Source: a virus. From it: a DNA stretch of 64,000 nt. This document shows positions 7,628 through 17,505 of this stretch, piece after piece. The first letter of the stretch is position 1; the number at the start of each line of letters is the position of its first letter. The stretch is taken from IMG/VR virus record IMGVR_UViG_3300032675_001827, positions 1 through 64,000 of that record; one strand, given 5' to 3'. Under the pieces are notes generated by a model. That model was not told the origin of the DNA. It did not search any database and saw only the letters and a program-made list of their open reading frames with translations. Position numbers and translations under genes: made by a program.

Positions 7628-8653
7628 ATGACCCTTGTAAAACGCATACATATAGAACTGTCAACTAGGTGCCAAGCTAGTTGTCCAATGTGTCCAAGAA
7701 ACCATTCTGGAGGTATCACACGCAGCTTTGTAGGGCCAACTGATATAAGTTTTGAACAATTCAAAAAATGGTTTACTGACAATTGGTTGTCTCAGTTAGA
7801 ATATTTTTTGGCATGCGGGAATTATGGCGACCCTGTAATGAACAAAGACAGTTTGCCAATTCTCGAGTATCTGAGATCGCATAACCAAACCTGCAAAATA
7901 AGTTTTCATACCAATGGAAGTGCTCGTGATAAAGACTGGTGGCAGCGATTAGCAGAGATAATTGGTAAACAAGGTCAAGCTGTATTGGCTATTGACGGTT
8001 TCCATGACACACATTCTCTGTATCGAATTGGAACTAACTGGGATCATGTAATGAATACAGCTGATATTCTTATTGCATGCGGAATCGATGTGTGGGCGGA
8101 AACTTTGATTTTTGATCATAATAAACACGAAATAGATCAACTCAAAGAATTTCTATACAATCGTGGCTTTAGACATATAAATGTCAAATACACACAGAGA
8201 TTTGCCGGAGGATCAGAATTTCCAGTGGCCAACGGATCAATTTTGAAATCTGCAGAAAACAAACCTTGGCAGTCTGTAATCACAGGCGATACCTATGAAA
8301 ACTGGTTGACCAATACTGAAATTGATCCAAAATGTCAGCAAAATGGTGGTGAAATTTATGTAGATGTAGCTGGACGATTATGGCCTTGTTGTTGGGTAGC
8401 AGATTCTTACACGCGGCTCACAGATCCTGATCATGGAGATCATAATTGGTCTAAATGGAGTAGAATTCAAGGACAGGAAATCAAAAAGATCGTTGAGCAG
8501 TCAATACCATTATACTTACGCGATAATAATATTGAAATTACGTTAGAAAACTATGCAAAGCAATTGGATATTTGGAAAGATCTGTGGTTATCTGATCGCA
8601 AACCATGTGAATGCGTAATACATTGTAAGAAAAAATATATAAACAGGGTCTAG
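7628..8653 (+). CDS. Radical SAM protein with SPASM-like C-terminal cysteines
   Basis: 341 residues. CQASCPMC near residue 14 is the CxxxCxxC motif that binds the catalytic 4Fe-4S cluster and S-adenosylmethionine; the following GNYGDPVM matches the GGEP-type SAM-binding turn. The C-terminal part has GEIYVDVAGRLWPCCWV and later CECVIHCKK, a cysteine arrangement like SPASM or twitch domains that bind auxiliary clusters. Such enzymes modify peptides or sugars by radical chemistry, and phages carry many of unknown substrate. The next gene starts six bases downstream. Confidence 0.85.
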   Translation: MTLVKRIHIELSTRCQASCPMCPRNHSGGITRSFVGPTDISFEQFKKWFTDNWLSQLEYFLACGNYGDPVMNKDSLPILEYLRSHNQTCKISFHTNGSARDKDWWQRLAEIIGKQGQAVLAIDGFHDTHSLYRIGTNWDHVMNTADILIACGIDVWAETLIFDHNKHEIDQLKEFLYNRGFRHINVKYTQRFAGGSEFPVANGSILKSAENKPWQSVITGDTYENWLTNTEIDPKCQQNGGEIYVDVAGRLWPCCWVADSYTRLTDPDHGDHNWSKWSRIQGQEIKKIVEQSIPLYLRDNNIEITLENYAKQLDIWKDLWLSDRKPCECVIHCKKKYINRV

Positions 8654-8659
8654 TACACC

Positions 8660-8866
8660 ATGACAAAGTCTCCCATCGAGTGGAAAATTCGCGGCTACCC
8701 GTACATAGTTAATTATAATTGTAACAACAGTAAAGATGGCGATATCTTAGACTGGTTCGATGAAAATCTTGATTCAAACGCTTGGGTAAGAATAAACCAT
8801 TATCAAATTGTTTTTTCAAATCAAGAATCTGCTGCACTATTTCAGTTGACATTCTCATATGAATAA
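8660..8866 (+). CDS. Small conserved phage protein
   Basis: 68 residues ending IVFSNQESAALFQLTF, a form of the F....dA..F.L.W ending that recurs in small T4-type phage ORFs and twice more in the next locus. It overlaps the following start by 8 nt. Function unknown. Confidence 0.55.
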   Translation: MTKSPIEWKIRGYPYIVNYNCNNSKDGDILDWFDENLDSNAWVRINHYQIVFSNQESAALFQLTFSYE

Positions 8867-9254
8867 ACAAGTGACGCAATTTCTCAGTCAGAATGAAATA
8901 GCTGATAGAATTATGTGGTGTTCAAATAGCTTGTCTCGCAATGCATATTCATATGCATTGAAAAATTTTATTTGGGCACCAGATAAAGGAATTGTCTATC
9001 CTGTAACATGGGAATTTTATGACGAGTCTTCCTATCTTTTATATTTTTTAACGTGGGTAGACAGTGCATAAAATACTTGTTGGGATCCAGAAAATTACTC
9101 AGAATTATGCAAGTGGGCTAATCTCAATTGCCATGATAGATGGTACGCTGAATGTGTTGATGTATCAGATGTTTCGTTAACATATGATAAAATGGCAGAA
9201 TTTACTTTTTGCAATTTAGCTGATGCGTGCTTCTTTGCAATGGTATGGTTGTAA
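8859..9254 (+). pseudogene. Small phage ORF split by an in-frame TAA
   Basis: The first part (8859-9071, 70 residues) ends YLLYFLTWVDSA at TAA 9069-9071. The same frame continues without a start codon for 60 codons (NTCWDPENYSELC...ADACFFAMVWL) to TAA 9252-9254. The second part again ends in the F....A..F...W pattern, so it is protein-like. Either a nonsense mutation cut one gene, or the second part is the decayed remains of a neighbouring paralogue. The first part may still be expressed. Confidence 0.5.
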
Positions 9255-9291
9255 CGAAGCGTGCCCTGAGGAAGAACTATAGAAATTTATG

Positions 9292-9323
9292 TTGACAATA
9301 GATAACAAAATAAGACATAAATA
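9292..9323 (+). promoter_or_regulatory. Promoter region of dnaK (TTGACA plus late-type ATAAATA)
   Basis: TTGACA at 9292-9297 is followed at 9317-9323 by ATAAATA. The first lacks a good -10 at the right distance, so the ATAAATA late-type box is the stronger element. The dnaK leader then has AAAGGAGAT before ATG 9382. Confidence 0.45.
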
Positions 9324-9366
9324 TTATTGATGATGCTATATAGGCCATCAATATTATCTTGCTTAG

Positions 9367-11204
<1,838 letters not shown>

Positions 11205-12368
11205 GAAGACTTTGACGAGCGTCTTGTTAATTACATGGCAGACGATTTTAAAAAGACTAACGGCATAGACTTACGCAATGACAAACTGGCTTTGCAGCGT
11301 CTACGCGAATCAGCTGAACGTGCCAAAATTGAACTGTCAAGCACAACAGAAACAGAAGTAAACATTCCATATGTTACTGCTGACGCAAGCGGTCCAAAAC
11401 ATCTTTTGTTAAAAATTTCAAGGGGTAAATTTGAAAGTTTAATAAGCGATCTAATTGAAAGAGCTATAGCTCCTTGCAAAGCTGCACTAGCCGATGCTGG
11501 TTTAAAGCCCGGTGACATAAAAGAAGTTATTCTAGTTGGTGGTTCAACACGTATTCCTGCAATTCGCAATGCTGTTAAAAACTTCTTCGGTAAAGAACCT
11601 AGCAATGCTGTAAATCCTGATGAGGCCGTTGCCATAGGAGCTGCCATTCAAGGTGGTGTTCTTCAAGGTGACGTTAAAGATGTACTACTTCTTGACGTTA
11701 CACCTCTTTCACTTGGTTTGGAAACATTAGGCGGAGTGTTTACACGATTGATAGATCGGAACACTACTATTCCAACAAGAAAGAGCCAGGTTTTTTCAAC
11801 AGCAGAAGACAATCAAAATGCAGTTACAATAAGAGTTTTCCAAGGGGAACGCGAAATGGCTGCTGATAACAAGCTTCTTGGGCAATTTGATTTAACAGGT
11901 ATACCGCCTGCACGCAGAGGAACACCTAAAATCACTGTCACCTTTGATATTGATGCTAATGGAATTGTTTCAGTAAGTGCCAAAGATGAAGCAACAGGAA
12001 AAGAGCAACAAATTACTGTCACTGCAAACGGTGGACTGTCAGACGAAGACATTCAACAAATGGTAGCCGATGCTGAGAAAAATAAAGCAGCTGACCAGGC
12101 TAAAAAAGAAATGGCAGACGCACGCAATGCAGCACAGGCCGCTATTAATTCAGCTGAACGTCAAGTTGAAGAAGGTGAAGATCTTGATCAAAATCTAGTA
12201 GATCAGCTGAATGCTGCTAAAGCAGAACTGCAGAATCTACTAAATGATGACGCTGTTGCTTTAGATCAATTACGAGAAGCAAGCAGTAAACTGATTAATG
12301 CATCAATGGCTCTTGGTCAAAGTCAGTATCAAACAATTAATCCAGAAACGGCTTCAACTGAGCAATAA
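11205..12368 (+). CDS. dnaK: DnaK (Hsp70 chaperone), exon 2
   Basis: 387 residues completing DnaK. It opens [17 protein letters not shown] and contains [22 protein letters not shown], the [14 protein letters not shown] adenosine-binding strand, [11 protein letters not shown], the linker-like [19 protein letters not shown] and the beta substrate-binding domain (ENQN-type [16 protein letters not shown]). The helical lid is present ([15 protein letters not shown]...) but the protein ends ASTEQ without the EEVKDKK tail of E. coli DnaK. An upstream ORF extension to 11088 is intron sequence. The gene ends in a strong bidirectional terminator shared with the convergent release-factor gene. Confidence 0.95.
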   Translation, partial: EDFDERLVNYMADDFKKTNGIDLRNDKLALQRLRESAERAKIELSSTTETEVNIPYVTADASGPKHLLLKISRGKFESLISDLIERAIAPCKAALADAGLKPGDIKEVILVGGSTRIPAIRNAVKNFFGKEPSNAVNPDEAVAIGAAIQGGVLQGDVKDVLLLDVTPLSLGLETLGGVFTRLIDRNTTIPTRKSQVFSTAEDNQNAVTIRVFQGEREMAADNKLLGQFDLTGIPPARRGTPKITVTFDIDANGIVSVSAKDEATGKEQQITVTANGGLSDEDIQQMVADAEKNKAADQAKKEMADARNAAQAAINSAERQVEEGEDLDQNLVDQLNAAKAELQNLLNDDAVALDQLREASSKLINASMALGQSQYQTINPETASTEQ

Positions 12369-12370
12369 TA

Positions 12371-12401
12371 AAAAAGGTGTAGCTAAAAACTACACCTTTT
12401 T
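12371..12401. terminator. Bidirectional intrinsic terminator
   Basis: AAAAAGGTGTAG, seven-base loop, CTACACCTTTTT: a 12-bp perfect stem with A-tract and U-tract on both sides. It ends both dnaK and the convergent release-factor gene. Confidence 0.9.
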
Positions 12402-13092
12402 ACCATAATAAGTCAATCATTCCTTTTGACAATTGTCTTGTGTTAATAGTTTTATTATTTCTATGATCACAAATTTCATCATGCTGTAAACGATAGGTGC
12501 GTATTTTATCACCTCTCTGGCCAGACCCAACTTGTGCCTTTTTTTCTGAGCTTATTTTTTCATGCTGCTGTATACCAAAGTATTGTCGCAGTTTAGCAGT
12601 TAGATCGTTTTTAGCTTGGGTATAACTAGTTTCTCTACTGCGAGTCTGAGCCGTAACTGTGATTCCAGTTGGCGTATGGGTAAGCCTTATACTATTCTGA
12701 TGTTTATTTCTGTGCTGGCCTCCTTTACCTGTACCGCTGAACCACGATAAACTTAGATCTTTTTCATCTAATACAAACTCATTGGTCAAGTTTGGATCTA
12801 TAACACTAACGGTAACAGTACTGGTGTGCACTCTACCTTTTTTCTCAGTAGGTGGCACACGTTGCCATCGATGACCTCCGGCTTCTGCTTCAAGTTTTTC
12901 TAAATTTTGTCCTGAAAATTCAAGTGAGATGGCAAAATTGCCGTGCCCTTTTGTGCTGGGTCTCACATCTGCCCAGCGGCACTTTCAACCAACTCTGGTT
13001 GCTAGATTAAAATAGATGTCTGCTAAATCTTTAACTAACAGCTGACTATCAGCACCGCCTTCGGCAGCGTGTATTTCTATTATTCTACGCAT
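12400..13092 (-). CDS. RF1-type peptide chain release factor with in-frame UGA
   Basis: Starting at ATG 13092 (AGGAGA upstream), the frame encodes MRRIIEIHAAEGGADSQLL... and meets TGA at 12985-12987 (codon 36), then continues in the same frame to 12400 with KCRWADVRPSTKG. The product, 230 residues counting the UGA, contains GGHRWQRVPPTEKKGRVHTS, where PPT sits at the PxT stop-recognition motif of RF1 (UAA/UAG), and GTGKGGQHRNK with the universal GGQ that triggers peptidyl-tRNA hydrolysis. The N-terminal domain 1 of cellular RF1 is missing. In related sequences I recall a Trp at the UGA position (KGW). Options are UGA readthrough, a TGG-to-TGA mutation, or sequence error. Translation restarting at GTG 12966 would lack part of domain 2. 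Confidence 0.88.
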
Positions 13093-13157
13093 GCTACGTC
13101 TCCTTTTACATGGTTTCTATACTATTTAATTATTGTCTAAGAATGTCAAGAAAAGAC

Positions 13158-13186
13158 TTGACATCTATAATGGCTCATGGTATTGT
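13158..13186 (+). promoter_or_regulatory. Sigma-70-like promoter
   Basis: TTGACA, 17-base spacer, TATTGT, about 34 bases before the GTG start at 13220. Confidence 0.6.
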
Positions 13187-13219
13187 GAAGTCAATCGCAT
13201 TAGTGAAAAGGAGATAGAT

Positions 13220-13558
13220 GTGGAAAAAACTTTTACTATCGTTGGCGTAAGTACTATTGGAACTCCGACCAACAACCAGACAAAATTTCGCGTTGCCAAT
13301 GGCGATCTTGCTGCTCGACGTAAGGTGCTTGAGCGAGTAGGACATTTTGATATTAATCTTATTGATCTTCCTACTCCAATGACCAAGCTGGCAGCTATTG
13401 AATATTATAAATCACTTTATCCAGAAGCAGCTGGCATTCGAATGCTAAATCAAAAAGAAGTTTCACCAAAAGCCAAAACAGTTGTTCTGCGAGGAGCGAA
13501 CAAAAAGTCCGTAGCAGACGCTGCGTCAGAACTTTTGCGAGCGATCGAAGAAGTATAA
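13220..13558 (+). CDS. Hypothetical phage protein, GTG start
   Basis: 112 residues from GTG 13220, chosen because AGGAGATA lies just upstream and the promoter at 13158-13186 excludes the ATG at 13133. The protein opens VEKTFTIVGVSTIGTPTNNQTKFRVANGD and has a GHFDINLIDLPTPMTKLAAIEYY stretch. It looks like a small mixed alpha/beta fold. I do not recognise the family. Confidence 0.65.
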   Translation: MEKTFTIVGVSTIGTPTNNQTKFRVANGDLAARRKVLERVGHFDINLIDLPTPMTKLAAIEYYKSLYPEAAGIRMLNQKEVSPKAKTVVLRGANKKSVADAASELLRAIEEV

Positions 13559-13563
13559 TAAAG

Positions 13564-13592
13564 TTGGCTTATCGGAGTTAATGCTGTATAAT
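13564..13592 (+). promoter_or_regulatory. Sigma-70-like promoter abutting a repeated start codon
   Basis: TTGGCT, 17-base spacer, perfect TATAAT ending at 13592. Transcription should begin about 13599, the first ATG of the 15-nt repeat, giving a leaderless mRNA. Confidence 0.65.
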
Positions 13593-13598
13593 TTGCAT

Positions 13599-13688
13599 AT
13601 GGATAAAGTAGAAATGGATAAAGTAGAAATGGATAAAGTAGAAATGGATAAAGTAGAAATGGATAAAGTAGAAATGGATAAAGTAGAA
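13599..13688 (+). repeat. Six exact copies of a 15-nt repeat at a gene start
   Basis: ATGGATAAAGTAGAA repeated six times in tandem, encoding (MDKVE)6. Every copy begins with an in-frame ATG. The copies are identical, which points to slippage or unequal exchange; copy number changes keep the frame. Confidence 0.95.
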
Positions 13689-14087
13689 ATCATATTCAAA
13701 AAACAAATAGCTAATTCTCCGTGTATGGCAATGATGTTACAAGCTCATGCTGAACTAATTGAAAAAAGCTGGGCAATGAATATACTTCCGTTTGGGCATA
13801 AAAGCAGTTGCATTTATGCTCAAATTGAAAATGACATTGCAGGTGCTATAGTTTTTATTTTTGACCCTGATATTGAAGTTGTACACACTCAGTTATCCTA
13901 TGTGAAACCACAGTATCGTGGCCGGCGCATATACCAGTCAATGCACAAATACCTGCATGATTATGCACGTAAAGTCGGAGCGCATAGAATAACCAGTACA
14001 GTTCATATAGACAATCAGCCACTTTTGCAAGCAAGTACACGAAGCGGCATGACTACTCGCTGGGTTGCACAGATTTTAGAATTGTAA
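13599..14087 (+). CDS. GNAT acetyltransferase with N-terminal (MDKVE)6
   Basis: 162 residues. After the six-fold MDKVE repeat comes a GNAT core: IYAQIENDIAGAIVFIF, then LSYVKPQYRGRRIYQSMHKYLHDYARKVG with the R/Q-x-x-G-x-G/A-like acetyl-CoA loop (YRGRRI), and VHIDNQPLLQASTRSGM near the end. It should transfer an acetyl group to an unknown amine. The natural start is uncertain because each repeat supplies an ATG; the last, at 13674, leaves an intact GNAT domain. The promoter geometry suggests leaderless translation. The next gene follows two bases after the stop. Confidence 0.75.
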   Translation: MDKVEMDKVEMDKVEMDKVEMDKVEMDKVEIIFKKQIANSPCMAMMLQAHAELIEKSWAMNILPFGHKSSCIYAQIENDIAGAIVFIFDPDIEVVHTQLSYVKPQYRGRRIYQSMHKYLHDYARKVGAHRITSTVHIDNQPLLQASTRSGMTTRWVAQILEL

Positions 14088-14088
14088 T

Positions 14089-15063
14089 ATGGTTACACTT
14101 TCATATACAAATAGTTTTAAATTTGGCTATAACGGTGAGTGGTTCAACTCACGAGTATCAAAAAATGACCAATGGATGACACAGTATGATCCAATTGAAA
14201 GACCTGTAGTTGATTTTGGAACAGAGTGTATAAACACAGCAAAATTAATACGTGAAACAGCTACTGGTCCGATAGATGTTTTGTTTTCAGGTGGACAAGA
14301 CAGCGAGGTGTGCTTAAACGCATTCTTGCTAGCAGGGATATCTGTTAATGTATTAATCATGCGTTTTAAAGATGGGTTTAACGCATTTGATACAGCTTAT
14401 GCAACCAAATATTGTCAAGCACACAATATTGAACCAATTTATGTAGACCTGGATATTTGTAAATTTTTAGAAACAGATGCCTGGGATTATGCTGCACTTA
14501 CGCAGTGCACCTCTCCGCCGTTGTTACCTCATTTGTGGCTAATAGATCAAAGCGATCACTATGTGGTAATTGGGTCAGGTGATGTTTTTTTGTATAAAAA
14601 TATTTTAATTGCTCAAGGCACAGTACCAGATACAGAATTTTACACAATTAACCAAAAGATTACACCTAAAACAACGTTTGATAACAAATGGTATTATAGG
14701 GAACACGAGTCAATTGCAGCATTGCATCGTCTGTTTATGTTACGTAATAGAGACGGATGCCCAGGATTTTTCCAGTACAATCCTGAGCTAGTTCTAAGTT
14801 GGCTAAATGAACCAGAGGTCAACAGAGACTTAAGTGGATCAAATGACAGAGTCAGTACACTGTATACCAAATACGAAATTTATCAAAGGATTTGGCAGAT
14901 TCAAAATAGACCTAAATTTGATGGATTTGAAATAGTTCGGCATGCTGTCAGCATTCCAAAAATGCGGCAGAGTTTGGAAACACAGAATGCAGATTTCATG
15001 CAAACCTACAAAGTACAAGTTGACGATTTGCGCAAACAATTACAAGGCGATATAAATGGATAA
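14089..15063 (+). CDS. PP-loop ATPase (asparagine-synthase/AANH type)
   Basis: 324 residues. IDVLFSGGQDSEVCLNAFLLAG is a PP-loop (SGGxDS) that binds ATP pyrophosphate in N-type ATP pyrophosphatases such as asparagine synthetase, QueC and tRNA thiolases. A second conserved stretch is YVVIGSGDVFLYK, equivalent to the substrate-binding GxGxDE region. No glutaminase or zinc domain is fused. It likely activates a carboxylate or carbonyl by adenylation before transfer of nitrogen or sulfur; the substrate is unknown. It overlaps the next gene by 8 nt in a long plus-strand run. Confidence 0.75.
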   Translation: MVTLSYTNSFKFGYNGEWFNSRVSKNDQWMTQYDPIERPVVDFGTECINTAKLIRETATGPIDVLFSGGQDSEVCLNAFLLAGISVNVLIMRFKDGFNAFDTAYATKYCQAHNIEPIYVDLDICKFLETDAWDYAALTQCTSPPLLPHLWLIDQSDHYVVIGSGDVFLYKNILIAQGTVPDTEFYTINQKITPKTTFDNKWYYREHESIAALHRLFMLRNRDGCPGFFQYNPELVLSWLNEPEVNRDLSGSNDRVSTLYTKYEIYQRIWQIQNRPKFDGFEIVRHAVSIPKMRQSLETQNADFMQTYKVQVDDLRKQLQGDING

Positions 15064-15349
15064 GAAGGCGATTTTTGTATGCCAGTGTCATTCACATGAA
15101 CATATGGTATCAGTTGATTTGTACGATTGGGATAATGGCGATGTAGATTTTTGTTTGTCCGTAACAGCAGAAACACATCTATCATGGCTAAAACGATTGA
15201 AAATCGCTGTGAAATACCTATTTGGCTTACCAGGACTATCCTGGCACGATGTAATGCTAAAGGACGAAGATGTGCTAACATTGTCACAGTTGATTGCAGA
15301 TTATAATGCGTTAAAAAACAGCCAACCGGAAAATAACCGACATGTCTGA
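15056..15349 (+). CDS. Conserved hypothetical phage protein
   Basis: 97 residues opening IFVCQCHSHEHMVSVDLYDWDNGDVDFCLSV, with a CxCxSxEH start that could hold a metal, then a basic KRLKIAVKYLFG helix. It resembles small uncharacterised ORFs of T4-type phages. Overlaps both neighbours by 8 nt. Confidence 0.6.
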   Translation: MDKKAIFVCQCHSHEHMVSVDLYDWDNGDVDFCLSVTAETHLSWLKRLKIAVKYLFGLPGLSWHDVMLKDEDVLTLSQLIADYNALKNSQPENNRHV

Positions 15350-15473
15350 AATTATTTCATACAAAGGTGACCCTTGGTACGCCGACGAAAGTGACGACTG
15401 TGTGCGCCTATTTAGAGGCAACCTCCAAATACTCAAAGCGCCAAAGAACGGAACCCCTTACGAGGAATATTAG
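15342..15473 (+). CDS. Small hypothetical protein
   Basis: 43 residues, MSEIISYKGDPWYADESDD and so on, beginning inside the end of the previous gene (8-nt overlap) and ending 12 nt before the next. The tight packing supports it being translated. No function known. Confidence 0.45.
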   Translation: MSEIISYKGDPWYADESDDCVRLFRGNLQILKAPKNGTPYEEY

Positions 15474-15485
15474 CCCGAGCCAAAA

Positions 15486-15746
15486 ATGCTAAAGTGGATG
15501 CTTGATGCATTGAATGAAAAAGAACGTAGTGAAAGATTGGCACCTGTATTGAATGGAACTGATACCTGCTGGTGCTATCATTGCATGGAAAAGAGAACGG
15601 ATCCAAACACGGGATGGCCGATGACCTTATCAACATTTATCACCTGTCCCAACTGCGGAAACAAGCGTTGTCCACGAGCTACAGACCACAATTTAGCCTG
15701 CACCGGCAGCAATGAACCAGGACAAAAAGGCAGTAGATATGAGTGA
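15486..15746 (+). CDS. Zinc-ribbon-like conserved phage protein
   Basis: 86 residues with a four-cysteine pattern: CWCYHC, then TCPNCGNKRCPRATDHNLACTGSNEPGQ. The cysteines look like a zinc ribbon, and the CPNCGNKRCP...C.GSNEPGQ ending is familiar from small proteins of several large phages. Probably nucleic-acid or protein binding; no role is established. It overlaps the dCMP deaminase start by 8 nt. Confidence 0.65.
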   Translation: MLKWMLDALNEKERSERLAPVLNGTDTCWCYHCMEKRTDPNTGWPMTLSTFITCPNCGNKRCPRATDHNLACTGSNEPGQKGSRYE

Positions 15747-16206
15747 GCGTCCTGATATTGACACCTGGGCACTGGATCTAGCAGACCTAGTCGCAACACG
15801 TAGCCGTGACCCAAACACAAAGGTTGGCGCAGTAATCCTTAGGCCTGATAACACTATTGCAGCGGCTGGCTATAATGGCTTTCCAAGAGGTACTTACGAC
15901 GACGATGAGATTTATGCAGATAAAACACGTAAACTGCTGAGAGTGGTCCATGCTGAGTTGAATGCAATTTTAACCAGCCGAGAGCCGTTACATGGTTACA
16001 CACTTTACGTTTCGCCATTACATCCTTGTAGCCAATGCGCTGCGGCTATTATACAAAGCGGAATTAAAACGGTGATTGCGCGAACTGATCCTTCTAGAGA
16101 AAGTACAACATGGCGCGAAAGTTTTGCCGAAGCCGGCCGGATGTTTAAAGAAGCAAATATCAAAGTAAAACTATTGACAGACTCGCATATAGAAATTAGT
16201 TTATGA
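15739..16206 (+). CDS. dCMP/cytidine deaminase-family enzyme
   Basis: 155 residues from ATG 15739; the earlier ATG at 15712 lies further inside the previous gene. HAELNAI and PCSQC supply the zinc-binding histidine, two cysteines and catalytic glutamate of the deoxycytidylate deaminase family. DPNTKVGAVIL and GYNGFPRG are the other family signatures. The enzyme converts dCMP to dUMP, feeding dTMP synthesis during phage DNA replication, as T4 Cd does. Length is a little below T4 Cd (193). Promoted with the 13.6-17.5 kb run. Confidence 0.9.
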   Translation: MSERPDIDTWALDLADLVATRSRDPNTKVGAVILRPDNTIAAAGYNGFPRGTYDDDEIYADKTRKLLRVVHAELNAILTSREPLHGYTLYVSPLHPCSQCAAAIIQSGIKTVIARTDPSRESTTWRESFAEAGRMFKEANIKVKLLTDSHIEISL

Positions 16207-16223
16207 AATAAGGGAGTTGCAAA

Positions 16224-16415
16224 ATGCACAAGGATAAACTACAACATCATCTAGAACATCTTAAAGAAAAGCATGCCAAACTAGATGATCAAATAGATAA
16301 AATGGAATCTTCTGGAGTTTTCCAAGATTTTCAACCTAATGAAATGAAAAAACAACGGCTGTTGATAAAAGATGAAATGTCTATTACAGAACAAAAAATT
16401 GCAGGCTGTGCATGA
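16224..16415 (+). CDS. DUF465/YdcH-like small coiled-coil protein
   Basis: 63 residues: HLEHLKEKHAKLDDQIDKME, then a linker, then EMKKQRLLIKDEMSITEQKI. This two-helix pattern with the closing KxxxLxxKDE is typical of the YdcH (DUF465) family, small bacterial proteins of unknown role that form helical hairpins. AGGGAG precedes the ATG, and the stop overlaps the next start by 4 nt. Confidence 0.7.
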   Translation: MHKDKLQHHLEHLKEKHAKLDDQIDKMESSGVFQDFQPNEMKKQRLLIKDEMSITEQKIAGCA

Positions 16416-16801
16416 GCAAATTGAATCTAATTGATGTGTCTAAGGCGTTAGGTTGGCGCATCGCCGAGGGCAGCAGTTATAACTGGCTGAGTTATGGTCC
16501 TCAGTGTCGGTATTTTGATTTTTCTGATTCAATTGAAGAGTCTAAATGGTACATTAGTATTATTGCTAATGTAGAGACACTTGAGATTCGAGAAGTTACA
16601 GGGTACGGTTCTATCTATGAATTGGTTGCAAGTCCATGGAAATGGATTGATAATCAGTATTCTGACGCATATCTCAATGAATGCAAAGAACGTCAATTAC
16701 GTCCTGATATCGCCTGGGACGATGTAAAATATTACAATGTTGAATCTGTGGACGAACTGCAAAAACTAATTGATATGGTAGGTGCCATAGACAATGTTTG
16801 A
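16412..16801 (+). CDS. Conserved hypothetical phage protein
   Basis: 129 residues with WRIAEGSSYNWLSYGPQC and a closing YNVESVDELQKLIDMV. Rich in tryptophan and tyrosine, cytosolic. I recognise no domain. It overlaps the next gene by 8 nt, so it belongs to the same transcript. Confidence 0.6.
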   Translation: MSKLNLIDVSKALGWRIAEGSSYNWLSYGPQCRYFDFSDSIEESKWYISIIANVETLEIREVTGYGSIYELVASPWKWIDNQYSDAYLNECKERQLRPDIAWDDVKYYNVESVDELQKLIDMVGAIDNV

Positions 16802-17189
16802 ATGTATTATTTTAGGTGATAGTATTGCAGTAGGTACACATCAAGCAAAAACAGAATGTGTTGCTTATGCACAAGGCGGTATCAGCAGCTATCAATGGAA
16901 TAGAAAATACAATCACACAAATCTGGAAGCGAAAATAGTGGTTATATCGTTGGGCTCAAATGACTCAACGGCTATTCACACTGAACAAGAGCTGCGGACA
17001 TTGCGTAATAGAATAACATCTGCACATGTGATGTGGATAGTTCCTAATGTTAAACCTTATATTCAGCAGATTGTTAAAATGCTAGCTAGAGAATACGGCG
17101 ATAGCGCTATACCTATTAAACACTCTAGTCCAGATGGTATTCACCCTACAGTTCCAGAATACAAGTCTATAGCAAGGGCTATTCAATAA
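16794..17189 (+). CDS. SGNH/GDSL hydrolase
   Basis: 131 residues. IILGDSIAVG is block I with the nucleophilic serine; the glycine of AQGGISS fits block II; SLGSNDS is block III with the oxyanion Asn; SSPDGIHPTVPEY is block V with the Asp and His of the catalytic triad. The protein is shorter than most SGNH esterases (about 180-220) but holds all blocks. No signal peptide is seen, so it acts in the cytoplasm or is packaged. It could de-acetylate or hydrolyse a glycan or lipid ester. The stop overlaps the next ATG by one base. Confidence 0.8.
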   Translation: MFECIILGDSIAVGTHQAKTECVAYAQGGISSYQWNRKYNHTNLEAKIVVISLGSNDSTAIHTEQELRTLRNRITSAHVMWIVPNVKPYIQQIVKMLAREYGDSAIPIKHSSPDGIHPTVPEYKSIARAIQ

Positions 17190-17503
17190 TGTATACGGTT
17201 GTAAGTGATTATTATGGAACAGGCGAAGGACGTACCATTATGATGTGTATTTGCAGAGGTTTTCCAGATGCAACGCATCCTAAGTACGATACTGAAACTG
17301 ATCCAAAATTTTGGGCATTAGAAAGTTTTAAAAAGCAATTTGGTGAATTTTATACCTATGGCGCCGATCTGCACGAAGGTTTATTTTTAGACTTTGAAGG
17401 AGCAGAGTTTTTGATTTCAGACCAATTAAGGAAATCGTTAACACAATGGCAAAGCTGCGCAAATCTATTTTACGCTGCTAAATTTCATTTTAATTTCAGC
17501 TAA
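17189..17503 (+). CDS. Conserved hypothetical phage protein
   Basis: 104 residues; the DPKFWALESFKKQFGEFYTYGADLHEG segment followed by LISDQLRKSL is characteristic of a small family in T4-type phages without known function. Last gene of the plus-strand run that begins at 13.6 kb; the next gene converges on it. Confidence 0.6.
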   Translation: MYTVVSDYYGTGEGRTIMMCICRGFPDATHPKYDTETDPKFWALESFKKQFGEFYTYGADLHEGLFLDFEGAEFLISDQLRKSLTQWQSCANLFYAAKFHFNFS

Positions 17504-17505
17504 AA

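Noticed and set aside
8940-8959. Palindrome AATGCATAT-TC-ATATGCATT
   Set aside because: Lies within a small ORF, has no partner copies nearby and no clear operator context; judged chance in AT-rich DNA.
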